DNA of 64,000 bases from Rhodoferax sp. (GTDB lineage: Bacteria > Pseudomonadota > Gammaproteobacteria > Burkholderiales > Burkholderiaceae_C), in NCBI GenBank assembly GCA_024235935.1, contig JACKLL010000011.1, forward strand, positions 43,612 through 107,611, written 5' to 3'. The notes beneath the pieces were generated by a model. The model was not told the origin of the DNA. It saw only the letters and a list, made by a program, of their open reading frames with translations, and did not search any database. Both the position numbers and the translations under genes were made by a program. Shown in pieces: positions 53,744 to 62,751 of this stretch (the first letter of the stretch is position 1; each line of letters begins with the position of its first letter).

Positions 53744-54643
53744 TCATCGATCCGTCGGCGAAACCCCGTCAGGATGCCGGCCGAGTGATGCTCGCACCTG
53801 ACCCAACTTGCGCGCCTTGTCGGGATCTCGGCCTTCGACGATGAAGAAGAGCCGAATCAGGATTCCCATGATCAGAAAAATTGCTGTCGCCAAAGCCGTT
53901 TGAATGAAGGTTACGGCATAGGGCACATCCTGGGGCGCCTCGGGCAAGGTCGGCCCCTGCACGACAAGCTCCCGACCAGGCCCGGCAATCGCACGATCGA
54001 TGTCCATCAACTGGGCGAAATACCGATCGAGCAATTCGCCCAACCCCGCCGCCGATGAAAGCGAACCCTTGGGCCCGTCAAGCAAAGCCTGCGCGGTGGT
54101 CAGCAAGGACTGTGCATGCGCGCGCCATTTCGCCAGTTCCGCGAGCTGGCGCGGAGATGGTAATTGCGTCTGCAGCCACGCATCTATCAATTGGTTGGCG
54201 GTCGCCTGAGCTTCCGCTGCGCTATTGCCGCGAACCGTGAGCTTGATCAGGCTATCGTCGCCTTTGATGACATCGGCCTGGATCCTGGTCAACAGTGCAC
54301 TTCTATCTGCGTCCAGAATCGGTAGAGAACCCGTACGCGACGCCGACAGGACTTTATCAAGAACACCAGGCGCCTTCATCAATATGACCGCCTGGGATGC
54401 CACCAAATTGACTGGCCGGTATCTGGGCCAGATGTTGACAGCCCCAACTGCATCCGGCGCGCTGGCCGGTATGGCAATGATGGCCTGGCTCACGAAACGC
54501 CCCGGCCGCAAATAGAGGGCGGCCATCACCATGAGCGCAACGGCCATCGGCACGATGACCAGCCATCGTATGTGACGCGATATCTCGACGAGCGCGTCCA
54601 GAAACCCGAATGCGTCTGACTGATCTTGCGAAGTGGAATTCAT
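53744..54643 (-). CDS. wzz: Wzz-like chain-length determinant
   Basis: A 299-residue inner-membrane protein with two transmembrane segments, one near residues 25-47 (WLVIVPMAVALMVMAALYL) and one near 255-275 (TALATAIFLIMGILIRLFF), framing a periplasmic helical domain. This is the polysaccharide co-polymerase layout. The usual Pro-rich stretch before the second helix is PTLPEAPQDVP. No tyrosine-kinase domain is attached. The ATG at 54643 is preferred over an in-frame TTG at 54655. It controls chain length together with the Wzy candidate encoded next. Confidence 0.82.
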   Translation of the reverse strand: MNSTSQDQSDAFGFLDALVEISRHIRWLVIVPMAVALMVMAALYLRPGRFVSQAIIAIPASAPDAVGAVNIWPRYRPVNLVASQAVILMKAPGVLDKVLSASRTGSLPILDADRSALLTRIQADVIKGDDSLIKLTVRGNSAAEAQATANQLIDAWLQTQLPSPRQLAELAKWRAHAQSLLTTAQALLDGPKGSLSSAAGLGELLDRYFAQLMDIDRAIAGPGRELVVQGPTLPEAPQDVPYAVTFIQTALATAIFLIMGILIRLFFIVEGRDPDKARKLGQVRASLGRHPDGVSPTDR

Positions 54644-54746
54644 ATGCGAAAGCAATGCAGAAAAGGAAATCGCGTCCCTTTTTCATGAGGGGTCGCGACC
54701 GCATCGGCTTGAAGAGTTGCCCAACAATTTAGGATGAGCCCACGCG

Positions 54747-55108
54747 TCAATCATCGTGGGGAATATAGAGCGTCGACTGACGCTGCAAACGCGTCATCAA
54801 CGCGACTCGGTCGCTGCTGGTCCAGATGGCACCCATGCGCATTCCGGACGCGGGAGCATCAACCGTAGGAGTATACACGTAGAGATTCAGACCTCTGAAC
54901 GGCACTGTGTCGCAACGGAATGGAAAAATTTCGAAGTTGGGCGCGCAACGGAGGACGTGACCTCCGTTGCCGATGGGATAAAGGAACCCGGCGCATGGCT
55001 CGTCAAAGGGGAACACGCGACGCCAAGCAGGGTCAGGAAAATCAACCACAGGGCAAAGCGACTTGCGTGGACGCCAAGTCTGGCACTCGACATGAGTTTC
55101 ACGTTCAA
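54747..55108 (-). pseudogene. Small exported protein, probably frameshifted
   Basis: From TTG 55108 (overlapping the hisF2 stop as TTGA) or ATG 55093 the frame encodes a basic start and hydrophobic stretch (SRFALWLIFLTLLGVACSPL), a signal peptide, possibly a lipoprotein one. This frame stops at 54887. A second frame, open from 55049 to 54747, continues with a credible domain (FEIFPFRCDTVPF, then LYVYTPTVDAP and TSSDRVALMTRLQ). A single indel around 54980-55040 would join them into about 115 residues. No family is recognised. Two unrelated overlapping frames remain possible. Confidence 0.4.
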
Positions 55109-55848
55109 AGGGCGTCCCGCTCCAGGTAACTGATCAGCACCGCCCGGTGCTTGCCATGAAACACGAACATGCTGCCGGCAGATACTGCGGATGCACCGCC
55201 CTCCGCCAAAGCCTCCTTCATATGCGTGACATTCCCAGCCCCACCGCAGGCGATGACGGGAATATTGACACTGCGCGTCACCTTCTGGACCAAACCCAGG
55301 TCATAACCTTGCATCTGCCCATCACAATCAATGCTGTTGAGAAAGATCTCGCCCACGCCTGCCTGCTCCAGCACGGCAGCATGCTCTTCAGGCTTGAGCC
55401 GGGTGTCCTGCGTCCCTGATTTCACGAAAACGCGATGCCCCCCCAGCAGAGTCTTCTTGGCGTCGATCGCGCCTACCACCGCCTGACTGCCAAAGACATC
55501 GGCGATTTCGCGGATGAAACCTTGCGACTCGACGGCGGCAGAGTTGACGACGACCTTTTCAATGCCCGCACGAATCAGCTTGCGCGCCTGGGCCAGCGAA
55601 CGAACGCCGCCCCCATAAGCCACTGGCATGAAGCACTCACCAGCGATCTCTGCCACCAGTTCATAGTCGGGTTCGCGCCCCTCGCGGGAGGCATCGATAT
55701 CCAGGATGACCAACTCGTCCACCTCCTTCTCGCTGAAGATGCGCACGGCATTGACCGGATCACCCACATAGACCGGGTCCTTGAACTTGCGCGTCTTGAC
55801 CAGTCCATGGCCACGCAGCAGCAAGCAGGGGATGACTCGTGCGCGCAT
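55105..55848 (-). CDS. hisF2: HisF2-like ammonia-channel partner of WbpG
   Basis: A 247-residue (beta/alpha)8 protein of the HisF family: VIPCLLLRGHGLVKT, PVAYGGGVRS, KVVVNSAA, VVGAIDAKK, GEIFLNSIDCDGQMQGYDL, PVIACGGAGN. The catalytic Asp of true HisF (IPCLDV) is Leu here, the usual sign of HisF2 proteins that serve glycan amidation instead of histidine synthesis. AAGGAG precedes the ATG at 55848, which shares one base with the hisH2 stop (TGATG). It conducts ammonia from HisH2, presumably to the WbpG reaction. Confidence 0.92.
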   Translation of the reverse strand: MRARVIPCLLLRGHGLVKTRKFKDPVYVGDPVNAVRIFSEKEVDELVILDIDASREGREPDYELVAEIAGECFMPVAYGGGVRSLAQARKLIRAGIEKVVVNSAAVESQGFIREIADVFGSQAVVGAIDAKKTLLGGHRVFVKSGTQDTRLKPEEHAAVLEQAGVGEIFLNSIDCDGQMQGYDLGLVQKVTRSVNIPVIACGGAGNVTHMKEALAEGGASAVSAGSMFVFHGKHRAVLISYLERDAL

Positions 55849-56462
55849 CAAATCGCTCCTTGTGCAAATTGGGCCAGGAGTGCCTTGCCAAAACGGTGAC
55901 TTTTTTCCGGGTGAAACTGGACGCCCGCGATATTGCCCTGGTGAACCCCCGCAGCAAATTCGATTCCGTAGGTCGCGCTTAGCATCACGGCCTGCGGATC
56001 CGCCGGCGCCAGGTAATAGCTGTGGACAAAATAGAAGCGCGCATCGTCTGCAAGATCCTGCACCAGTGCCGACGGCACCGGCCCTTTGTCCACATGGCAC
56101 CAACCCATGTGCGGCACGCGCAAACCCGGCAGTCGCGGAAAGCGCCGGACCTGCATGTCGATCCACCCAAGGCCCGGCTCCTTGCCCTCTTCGCTGCCGT
56201 GGCCCAGCATCTGCGCGCCTACACAGATGCCGAGCAAAGGCGTCCGCTGCACCAGCACCTTGTGGCTCAGAAGATCCAGCAGGCCGCTGCTTCGGATACC
56301 GCGCACACAGGCGTCAAAGGCGCCATTGCCCGGCAAGATGATCTTGTCGGCCGCCTCGACGAGTGCCGGGTCCGCGGTAATCACACAAGGCGCGCCCAGT
56401 CGGTTGAGCATGTTGGCAATGGCCGCCAGGTTCCCGATGTCGTAATCAATTACGGCGATCAT
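55848..56462 (-). CDS. hisH2: HisH2-like glutaminase
   Basis: A 204-residue class I glutamine amidotransferase: IDYDIGNLAAIANML, LPGNGAFDACV (oxyanion strand), GICVGAQML with nucleophile Cys80, and GVQFHPEKSHRFG with the catalytic His and Glu. AAGGGAG precedes the ATG at 56462, which lies 17 bases inside the end of the flippase gene. With HisF2 it supplies ammonia for sugar amidation. The placement in a glycan locus and the Asp-lacking HisF2 partner exclude a histidine role. Confidence 0.92.
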   Translation of the reverse strand: MIAVIDYDIGNLAAIANMLNRLGAPCVITADPALVEAADKIILPGNGAFDACVRGIRSSGLLDLLSHKVLVQRTPLLGICVGAQMLGHGSEEGKEPGLGWIDMQVRRFPRLPGLRVPHMGWCHVDKGPVPSALVQDLADDARFYFVHSYYLAPADPQAVMLSATYGIEFAAGVHQGNIAGVQFHPEKSHRFGKALLAQFAQGAI

Positions 56463-57723
56463 GCGCACTCCCTTTGCTGTAATGAAATGAAAGTGCCGCG
56501 TACACCACGTACAAGACGCTGTAGCCGCCTGCATACATCAGCAGCGAGCTGCGCAGACTGTCAGGCACCAGGAAGGCGGTCAAGGTCATGGCCAGCAGCA
56601 GGCATTGCCAGATCAGATCGACATGCTGTTTTTCGGCAATGTAGAACACATAACTGAGAGGACTGGCAACGAAACGCATGGCGAACATGGGCATCAGCCA
56701 GACGGCCATCACCCCGGCCTGTCGCCAGCGCTCGCCAAAAGCGAGTACGAAGATCGGCTCGGCAAGCCAGATCACGCCGACGGCAAGCGCGACACCGCCG
56801 GCTGCGAGCAGCCAAAATGTGCGCAGGTAATCAGAGCGACAGTTGCCGGTCTCACGGTAGCTTGCAGCGGCACTGCGCTTGAAGACATCGAGTATGGCCG
56901 CACCCAGCAACCCGATCGGCGCACCCAGCACACGCAAGGTGAGCGCAAACAGGCCGCTGGCCTCGGCACCGAACTGGCTGGCGATCAGCAGAATCGGCAA
57001 TTGGCCAGAGGCGGTGTTGATGGTATCTGCTGGCAGGGCCAGCAAGGGGAATCGCCGCTGCGCACGCCAGAATTGCTGCAGTCCCGGCCAGATTCGCTCC
57101 CCGCCGCCTGCCTCTCCCAGTCGAACCGGCATCAGTGCAGCCGCAACAGCTACGCCTGCCGCAAGTCCCAAGACATGGCCTGCGGCCATCGCCATGGCAG
57201 TGGGAGACACAAACGCGGCGGCGATCTGCGCCAGCACGACCGTCAAGGCTTGCAGAATCCTGATCCAGGAAAGGTTCCGGTACTGCCCTTCGGCCGCCGC
57301 CCAGGCCTGCCAGCTATGTGTCATTGCGACGAGCAAGGTTGCCGGCACAAACAGGACCACGAGCACGGGATGGACGTGTGGCAACCAGTCGGTCGCCAGC
57401 ACCAGCACGGCCCCCACCACTGCCAGTACCAGACAGGCTAGCACAGTCGTCTGCAAGGTGGCACGCATGGCTTGCGCACGAGGCACGCCGTCAGCGACCA
57501 CTGCGAGTGCCATCTCGAAACGACCGGTCACGACCACGGCCGCGAGCATGGCGGCACCAAGCCACGCGGAAAACTGCCCGAATGCTGCCGGCGCATACAG
57601 CCGCGTGATGATCAGCGCACCGAGCAAGGGAATCGATTGCGCCACCAGTGAGCCCGACAACACCACACTGACGCTGCGCCAGAAACCGCGCGCAGCTTCC
57701 GACGGACTGGCACCGATCTTCAT
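56446..57723 (-). CDS. wzx: Wzx-like O-unit flippase
   Basis: A 425-residue polytopic protein with about 12 hydrophobic segments, opening with SVSVVLSGSLVAQSIPLLGALIITRLYAP (in parts), the typical Wzx/MATE-like start with the LYAPAAFGQF pattern. It moves undecaprenyl-linked repeat units across the inner membrane. It overlaps the acyltransferase stop by four bases and hisH2 by 17. Confidence 0.88.
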   Translation of the reverse strand: MKIGASPSEAARGFWRSVSVVLSGSLVAQSIPLLGALIITRLYAPAAFGQFSAWLGAAMLAAVVVTGRFEMALAVVADGVPRAQAMRATLQTTVLACLVLAVVGAVLVLATDWLPHVHPVLVVLFVPATLLVAMTHSWQAWAAAEGQYRNLSWIRILQALTVVLAQIAAAFVSPTAMAMAAGHVLGLAAGVAVAAALMPVRLGEAGGGERIWPGLQQFWRAQRRFPLLALPADTINTASGQLPILLIASQFGAEASGLFALTLRVLGAPIGLLGAAILDVFKRSAAASYRETGNCRSDYLRTFWLLAAGGVALAVGVIWLAEPIFVLAFGERWRQAGVMAVWLMPMFAMRFVASPLSYVFYIAEKQHVDLIWQCLLLAMTLTAFLVPDSLRSSLLMYAGGYSVLYVVYAALSFHYSKGSAHDRRN

Positions 57724-59735
57724 TGCGAACCCGCCTTGGGCAGCGCCTGCTGCAGGATCAGCGGCGCCACAGCTTGCGACCCGCTGACACTCAAATGGTT
57801 GTCGTCAGCGTACAGCAATTGTTGGCCATGCATGCCGCCACAATACGACCGATTGCAGAAGACTGGCTCCAGATCGATCAGATGCAAGTAGGGGTGGTGT
57901 GACGCCAGGGTCTGCATCAGGCTCCGATAAGCCTGCATGCGCTGCTGGTAGACGTCGTAGCGGACGGAACAAAGATTGCCCCGAGCCCCCAGGGTGAGTG
58001 GCCGCCCCAGGCAATCCTTCGCGGGCACGCCGAGTTCCGGCACTTGCAAAACATAGGACACGGACAGGCCCCGGTCCCGGAATCGATTCGCGGTATTGAG
58101 CAGACCCTGAGCAAATATCTCGGACGGTGACTGCGCCGTTGGTCCGGTTTGCGGAGGTTCGGTGGTGATCGGCGGATAGTTGTAGTTTGCCTCTATCGGG
58201 CCGAAGCCAGTCCCATCCAGATACTGGGGGCCGCGCGAAGCCAGCACCACACTGACCACCCGCCGATCAGCCAGCACGGCATCGACGATCTTGTCGATGC
58301 TCTTGGCACACTGTTGCCGCTCTGCACTGGTTCGCCCCATCACCGCACCCTGAAACGGCGGACAACCCGAGTTGGCCAGCAAAAGCGTGCCCAGACCCCG
58401 TTTCGCCGCCAGTTCGGCAACGCCGGGGAACAGCACGTGCGCGTGTGAATCACCCACCAGCGCTACCATTTTGTCGCCAGGGGAACTCTGACGGCAATAT
58501 ACAGGTGCTGCTCCCGGAGGAAACAAGCCCACACAGGACGGATCTTGCGCCGGCGTGCGTACAAGTTCCTTTTCGAGACCGCGTGTGGCGTCGAGCGCCG
58601 GGCGCCCTGGAAATCCATTGCCTGCCGCAATTGCGGTCGAAACCAGCGCCAGCAGACCCATGGCCGCCAGCAGGCCACGCAAACCTTGCGACCGTCGCGC
58701 CGAATGGCGCAGCGGCAACTCCACAAACCGGTAAGTCAGCCAGGCCGCCACCACGGACAAGCCTGCCGCCATCCACAAAACAGACGCTTGCGGACTACCG
58801 GAATCCATAATGCGCACATAAGACAACATGGGCCAATGCCACAGGTAAAGCGGGTAACTGATCAGGCCGACCCATACCAGTGGTCGCCAAGAGAGCCAAC
58901 GGTTTGCCAGCCCCTGGGGGCCTGCGCATAACAACAAAGCTGCGCCAGCCAGCGGCCACACGGTCGCCAGTCCCGGATGCGCAAGGTCGTGGCCAAAGAA
59001 AAGCATCGCAGTCGCAATCAATAGAAATCCAACGAAGGAAAGCATTGCGCGAGGCAACGGCAGGCGCAGCTTGCCTGGCAGCGCAGTTTCACCCGTGACG
59101 AAATGCAGGCGGGCCACCGCAGCGCCGATGAGCAATTCCCAGAAACGGGTCAGCGGATGGTAATAAGCAGCGTCCGGATGCCTGTTGCTGAGCCACGCAG
59201 CAAAGCCCAATGACGCCAGTCCCAGCACCACCAGCGACCAGCCCTTGGACACCCGCAGCCGCGACAACATCAGCAACAGCAATGGCCAGACCAGGTAGAA
59301 CTGCTCCTCGACGGACAGCGACCACAGATGCATCAGGGGCTTGCTGTAAGACACCACATCGAAATAGCCCGCCTCACCCAGCAGGCGCAGATTCAGGACG
59401 AAAAATATTGCGGCCACAGCCTGATGGCCCAGACTGCGGTATTCGTCCGCAGTCAGCGCAAAAAATCCGAATACGAGGCTCGTCAGCATGACGAGCACAA
59501 GGGCTGGAAAAAGCCGTCGAACCCTGCGTCGGTAAAACCCCGCAATGCTGAACGTGCCAGCTGCCAACTCCCGATAGAGGATCAACGAGATCAGATAGCC
59601 GGAGATGACGAAGAAGACGTCGACACCCAGAAATCCTCCGGGCATCCACTGCGGCTGCACGTGGAAGAGGACAACCGGCAATACGGCCAGCGCACGCAAG
59701 CCGTCGACGTCGGGACGATACGGGACTGATCGCAA
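57720..59735 (-). CDS. OafA-like acyltransferase with SGNH domain
   Basis: A 671-residue membrane enzyme that O-acylates sugars. The acyltransferase-3 half (about ten helices) begins YRPDVDGLRALAVLPVVLFH, with the conserved Arg and His, then GGFLGVDVFFVISGYLIS and WSLSVEEQFYLVWP. The periplasmic C-terminal SGNH half has VALVGDSHAHVLFPG and ends with DDNHLSVSGSQ (catalytic DxxH). The only start fitting the family is TTG 59735, since the DVDGLRA block lies right after it. It probably acetylates the polymer made by this cluster. Confidence 0.9.
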   Translation of the reverse strand: MRSVPYRPDVDGLRALAVLPVVLFHVQPQWMPGGFLGVDVFFVISGYLISLILYRELAAGTFSIAGFYRRRVRRLFPALVLVMLTSLVFGFFALTADEYRSLGHQAVAAIFFVLNLRLLGEAGYFDVVSYSKPLMHLWSLSVEEQFYLVWPLLLLMLSRLRVSKGWSLVVLGLASLGFAAWLSNRHPDAAYYHPLTRFWELLIGAAVARLHFVTGETALPGKLRLPLPRAMLSFVGFLLIATAMLFFGHDLAHPGLATVWPLAGAALLLCAGPQGLANRWLSWRPLVWVGLISYPLYLWHWPMLSYVRIMDSGSPQASVLWMAAGLSVVAAWLTYRFVELPLRHSARRSQGLRGLLAAMGLLALVSTAIAAGNGFPGRPALDATRGLEKELVRTPAQDPSCVGLFPPGAAPVYCRQSSPGDKMVALVGDSHAHVLFPGVAELAAKRGLGTLLLANSGCPPFQGAVMGRTSAERQQCAKSIDKIVDAVLADRRVVSVVLASRGPQYLDGTGFGPIEANYNYPPITTEPPQTGPTAQSPSEIFAQGLLNTANRFRDRGLSVSYVLQVPELGVPAKDCLGRPLTLGARGNLCSVRYDVYQQRMQAYRSLMQTLASHHPYLHLIDLEPVFCNRSYCGGMHGQQLLYADDNHLSVSGSQAVAPLILQQALPKAGSQ

Positions 59736-59757
59736 GCGCAGGCCCGCAGTATGGCCT

Positions 59758-60921
59758 TCAGGCGGCCAGTGTCACCGCATCACGCAGTGCCGCAACGACT
59801 CGATCCATCTGCGCCTCGGTCAGATCGGGACTGAACGGCAGGCTCATGACACGTTCGCCCGCCCAGTGACTGTGCACCGTCTCGGCCGCAGACGCATCGT
59901 CGCGGTAAGCCGGCTGGCGGTTCAGCGAAATCGGGTAATGCACGGCCGTCGGGACACCCAGTTCCTGCATGCGCTTTTGCACCGCAGCCCGGTTTTCGAC
60001 AACCACCGTGAACTGCGCGAACACACTGTCGCGGTCCGCCTGCACCTGCACCAGGCTCACCGGCAGTTCGGCCGCCCCCAGCTTCTGCCGGTAGATCTGG
60101 CCCAGCGCCAATCGCTGCTGGACCTCCCACTCGAACCGCTCCATCTTGGCCAGCACTATGGCGCACTGAATCGTATCCATGCGGCCGCCCACACCGATTC
60201 GGGTATGGTAATAACGACGCTCCTGACCGTGCGTGCGCACTTCGCGCATGATTTTTGCCAGCGCGTCGTCATTGGTGAACATGGCACCGCCATCCCCATA
60301 ACAACCCAGCGGCTTGCTCGGAAAGAAGCTGGTACAGCCAATGGTGGACAGGTTGCAGCTCTTGCGCCGGCTGCCGCCGCCGCCCCAGTAGCTGGCACCA
60401 AAACTCTGGGCCGCATCCTCGATCACCGCAATGTTGCCATGGCGTGCGGCCAGCGCGTTGATGGACGCCATGTCGCAGACCTGCCCGTACAGGGATACCG
60501 GCATGATGGCCTTGGTCCGCGACGTGATCTTGGCCTCGATAAGGGCGGCATCGATCAGACAGGTCGTCGGGTCGATATCCACATAGACCGGCTTTGCGCC
60601 TGCAAGCACGATCATTTCTGCCGTTGCCACAAAGGTAAACGGCGAGGTGATCACCTCGTCACCGGGGCCAATTCCGAGCGCCATCAACGAGATCAGCAAA
60701 GCCTCTGTGCCCGAAGCACATGTAATGCAATGCCGCGCACCGACATACGCCGCCAGTTGCTGCTCCAGTTCCACGACCTCCGGACCCATGATGTATTGCC
60801 CGTGATCGAGCACCTTCTGGATGCGTGCATCCACACTGGGCTTCAGTGCCCGGTACTGGGTCTTGAGATCGATGAAATCGAGTTTGGGCAGGCTCGCAGC
60901 CTCGTTCAACACAGCACTCAT
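59758..60921 (-). CDS. wbpE: UDP-3-keto-GlcNAcA aminotransferase (WbpE-like)
   Basis: A 387-residue DegT-family PLP enzyme: FIDLKTQYRALKPSVDARI at the start (typical of WbpE), CASGTEALLISLMALGIGPGDEV, VIEDAAQSFGA, TSFFPSKPLGCYGDGGA with the PLP Lys, and RMDTIQCAIVL. It uses glutamate to aminate C3 of the keto sugar made by the WbpB-like oxidase. AGGA precedes the ATG at 60921, which overlaps wbpD's stop (ATGA). A Gly/Arg/Ser-rich insert (GGGGSRRKSC) after the DAAQ motif is unusual. Confidence 0.92.
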   Translation of the reverse strand: MSAVLNEAASLPKLDFIDLKTQYRALKPSVDARIQKVLDHGQYIMGPEVVELEQQLAAYVGARHCITCASGTEALLISLMALGIGPGDEVITSPFTFVATAEMIVLAGAKPVYVDIDPTTCLIDAALIEAKITSRTKAIMPVSLYGQVCDMASINALAARHGNIAVIEDAAQSFGASYWGGGGSRRKSCNLSTIGCTSFFPSKPLGCYGDGGAMFTNDDALAKIMREVRTHGQERRYYHTRIGVGGRMDTIQCAIVLAKMERFEWEVQQRLALGQIYRQKLGAAELPVSLVQVQADRDSVFAQFTVVVENRAAVQKRMQELGVPTAVHYPISLNRQPAYRDDASAAETVHSHWAGERVMSLPFSPDLTEAQMDRVVAALRDAVTLAA

Positions 60922-61511
60922 GAAGTTTTTCCTTGTTGTTGCAGCGTACAAACGCCGTCCTCAAGCCTGTAGATGTCTGCGGTGTGTGGACAACGCGCCT
61001 CGCCATTGCCTTTCAGCGGCAGCGCCAGGCGCTCGCCAAACCGGCTCATCCAGCCCACCTGGCGGGCAGGAACCCCGACCATCAGCGCAAAATCGGGCAC
61101 ATCCTTGTTGATGACTGCGCCAGCACCAACAAAGGCATAGGCGCCGATCGTCGCGCCACACACGATGGTGCAGTTTGCCCCCAGCGTGGCGCCACGTCGC
61201 ACCAGCGTGCGCCGGTATTCGTCCTTGCGGGTGACGGCCGAGCGCGGGTTATAGACATTGGTGAACACCATGCTCGGGCCGCAAAACACATCGTCTTCCA
61301 GCGTCACGGCATCGTATACCGACACATTGTTCTGGATCTTGACGTTGTCGCCAATGGACACATCGTTGCCAACGTATACGCCCTGCCCCAGCGAACAATG
61401 CGCACCGATACGCGCCTGCGCGCTGACATGAACCCAGTGCCAGACGCGCGAACCATCACCGATCTGCGCACCGGCATCCACGATGGCCGTGGCATGAATA
61501 ACGGCTGCCAT
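60918..61511 (-). CDS. wbpD: UDP-amino-sugar N-acetyltransferase (WbpD-like)
   Basis: A 197-residue left-handed beta-helix acetyltransferase with hexapeptide repeats (IGDGSRVWHWVHVSAQARIG, VGNDVSIGDNVKI, LGANCTIVCGATIGAYAFVG). FTNVYNPRSAV and VPARQVGWMS match WbpD. It acetylates the 3-amino group to give UDP-GlcNAc(3NAc)A. It lies 2 bases after wbpB and overlaps wbpE. A 30-residue tail beyond the helix domain is common in the family. Confidence 0.92.
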   Translation of the reverse strand: MAAVIHATAIVDAGAQIGDGSRVWHWVHVSAQARIGAHCSLGQGVYVGNDVSIGDNVKIQNNVSVYDAVTLEDDVFCGPSMVFTNVYNPRSAVTRKDEYRRTLVRRGATLGANCTIVCGATIGAYAFVGAGAVINKDVPDFALMVGVPARQVGWMSRFGERLALPLKGNGEARCPHTADIYRLEDGVCTLQQQGKTS

Positions 61512-61513
61512 GC

Positions 61514-62575
61514 TCAGTAGTCCAGCGGCAGTGCGATGCGCCTGCCATCACGCGCCGACAGATACATGGCAATCAGCGTCTCCAGCGACTTGAGGCCTTC
61601 GCGCCCGTCGGTCTCGGGCTCGGCCTCGCCACGCAGAACCTCGATCACATTGTTGTAGTACAGCGGATGACCAAAACCGTAAACCGAGGTGGTCGCGTAA
61701 TTGGCGGTCTTGATGGTTTCATCGTCCGCGTGCGGCTCGGCAAACTCCCAGTGCTGGATTTCGTTTACAGCGACGCCGCCTACCCGAACAGTACCCTTTT
61801 CTCCCAGAATCGTGATGCTACCTTCCAGGTTCTTCGGATAGGTCAGCATGGTCACGTTCATCGAGCCCAGGGCGCCGGAGCGCCACTTGACGCTCACCAC
61901 ACCGGTGTCCTCCACCTCGATGTTGCGCGCCAGGGTACCGGTATACGCCTGCAGACTCTCGATCGGGCCGACGATCCAATCGAGCAGGTCGACATAGTGG
62001 CTGGCCTGGTTCATGAAGGCGCCGCCGTCGAACTCCCAGGTGCCGCGCCAGGCAGCGCTGTCGTAGTAATCCTGCGGCCGGGTCCAGAACACATTGATGT
62101 TGACCATGTAGATGCGGCCGAACCGCTGCTGGTCCACTGCGCGCTTGAGCAACTGCAAGGTGTCATTGCGCCGGTTCTGCTTGACGACAAACATGCGCAC
62201 CGCGGCGTCGTCGCAGGCCTTGACCATGCGCAGCCCGTCATGCCAACGGGTCGCCATCGGTTTTTCCGTCATCACGTGGCGGCCACTGGCTGCAATTTCG
62301 ACCGCCTGCTCCGGGTGCAAGCCGCTGGGCGTCGTGAGTACGACGATGTCGGCCGTCGTCTGCGCCAATAGCGCCGTCAGGTTGGAGTGGCCTTTGGCGC
62401 CAGTCTCTGTCGCAGCAGCCGCCAATGCCACGGGATCGACGTCGCAGACGTCCACCAATTCGGCTCGCTCCTGATGTTTGCGCAACGATGCAAAGTGATT
62501 TTTGGCAATACGACCGCAGCCCACCAGAGCAAAGCGGATCTTGCGATCGAGGATCGGAGCAGGAAAGTGGCGCAT
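61514..62575 (-). CDS. wbpB: UDP-GlcNAcA 3-dehydrogenase (WbpB-like)
   Basis: A 353-residue Gfo/Idh/MocA oxidoreductase: FALVGCGRIAKNHFASLRKH (NAD site), TPSGLHPEQAVEIAASG, MTEKPMATRWHDG (the EKP motif with catalytic Lys), VVKQNRRNDTLQLLK and NQASHYVDLLDWIVG. WbpB oxidises C3 of UDP-GlcNAcA before WbpE amination. The ATG at 62575 gives the family start; the frame extends to 62632. It is the first gene of the glycan cluster. The UDP-GlcNAc 6-dehydrogenase (WbpA) that should supply it is not in the window. Confidence 0.92.
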   Translation of the reverse strand: MRHFPAPILDRKIRFALVGCGRIAKNHFASLRKHQERAELVDVCDVDPVALAAAATETGAKGHSNLTALLAQTTADIVVLTTPSGLHPEQAVEIAASGRHVMTEKPMATRWHDGLRMVKACDDAAVRMFVVKQNRRNDTLQLLKRAVDQQRFGRIYMVNINVFWTRPQDYYDSAAWRGTWEFDGGAFMNQASHYVDLLDWIVGPIESLQAYTGTLARNIEVEDTGVVSVKWRSGALGSMNVTMLTYPKNLEGSITILGEKGTVRVGGVAVNEIQHWEFAEPHADDETIKTANYATTSVYGFGHPLYYNNVIEVLRGEAEPETDGREGLKSLETLIAMYLSARDGRRIALPLDY

Positions 62576-62751
62576 GTTCAGACAGAGTGGGTTGCCGCAC
62601 AGGCACACCCACTGACGCCTGAAACCACGCAAGTGGTCTGTCGCCGGGTGTGAAATCCCTGATTTCGGAGTGGGGCGATTATCCCATCAATTTTTGCCGG
62701 CCCCATCGGACGCCCCAGGCAAACCGCTTCGCCGCTCGGTCATCCACGCGC
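62576..62751 (-). promoter_or_regulatory. Probable promoter region of the glycan cluster
   Basis: A 176-base gap upstream of wbpB. On the minus strand TGGGATAAT (near 62686-62678) looks like an extended -10 box, putting the start of transcription about 95 bases before the ATG. No good -35 box is seen. A perfect 6-bp hairpin GAAATC-CCT-GATTTC lies at 62652-62666, just after the presumed start. No JUMPstart/ops motif was found. Confidence 0.35.

Noticed and set aside
55105..56462. Histidine biosynthesis hisHF pair
   Set aside because: The HisF catalytic Asp is Leu, and the pair lies in a glycan cluster with wbpG, so a sugar-amidation role fits better.
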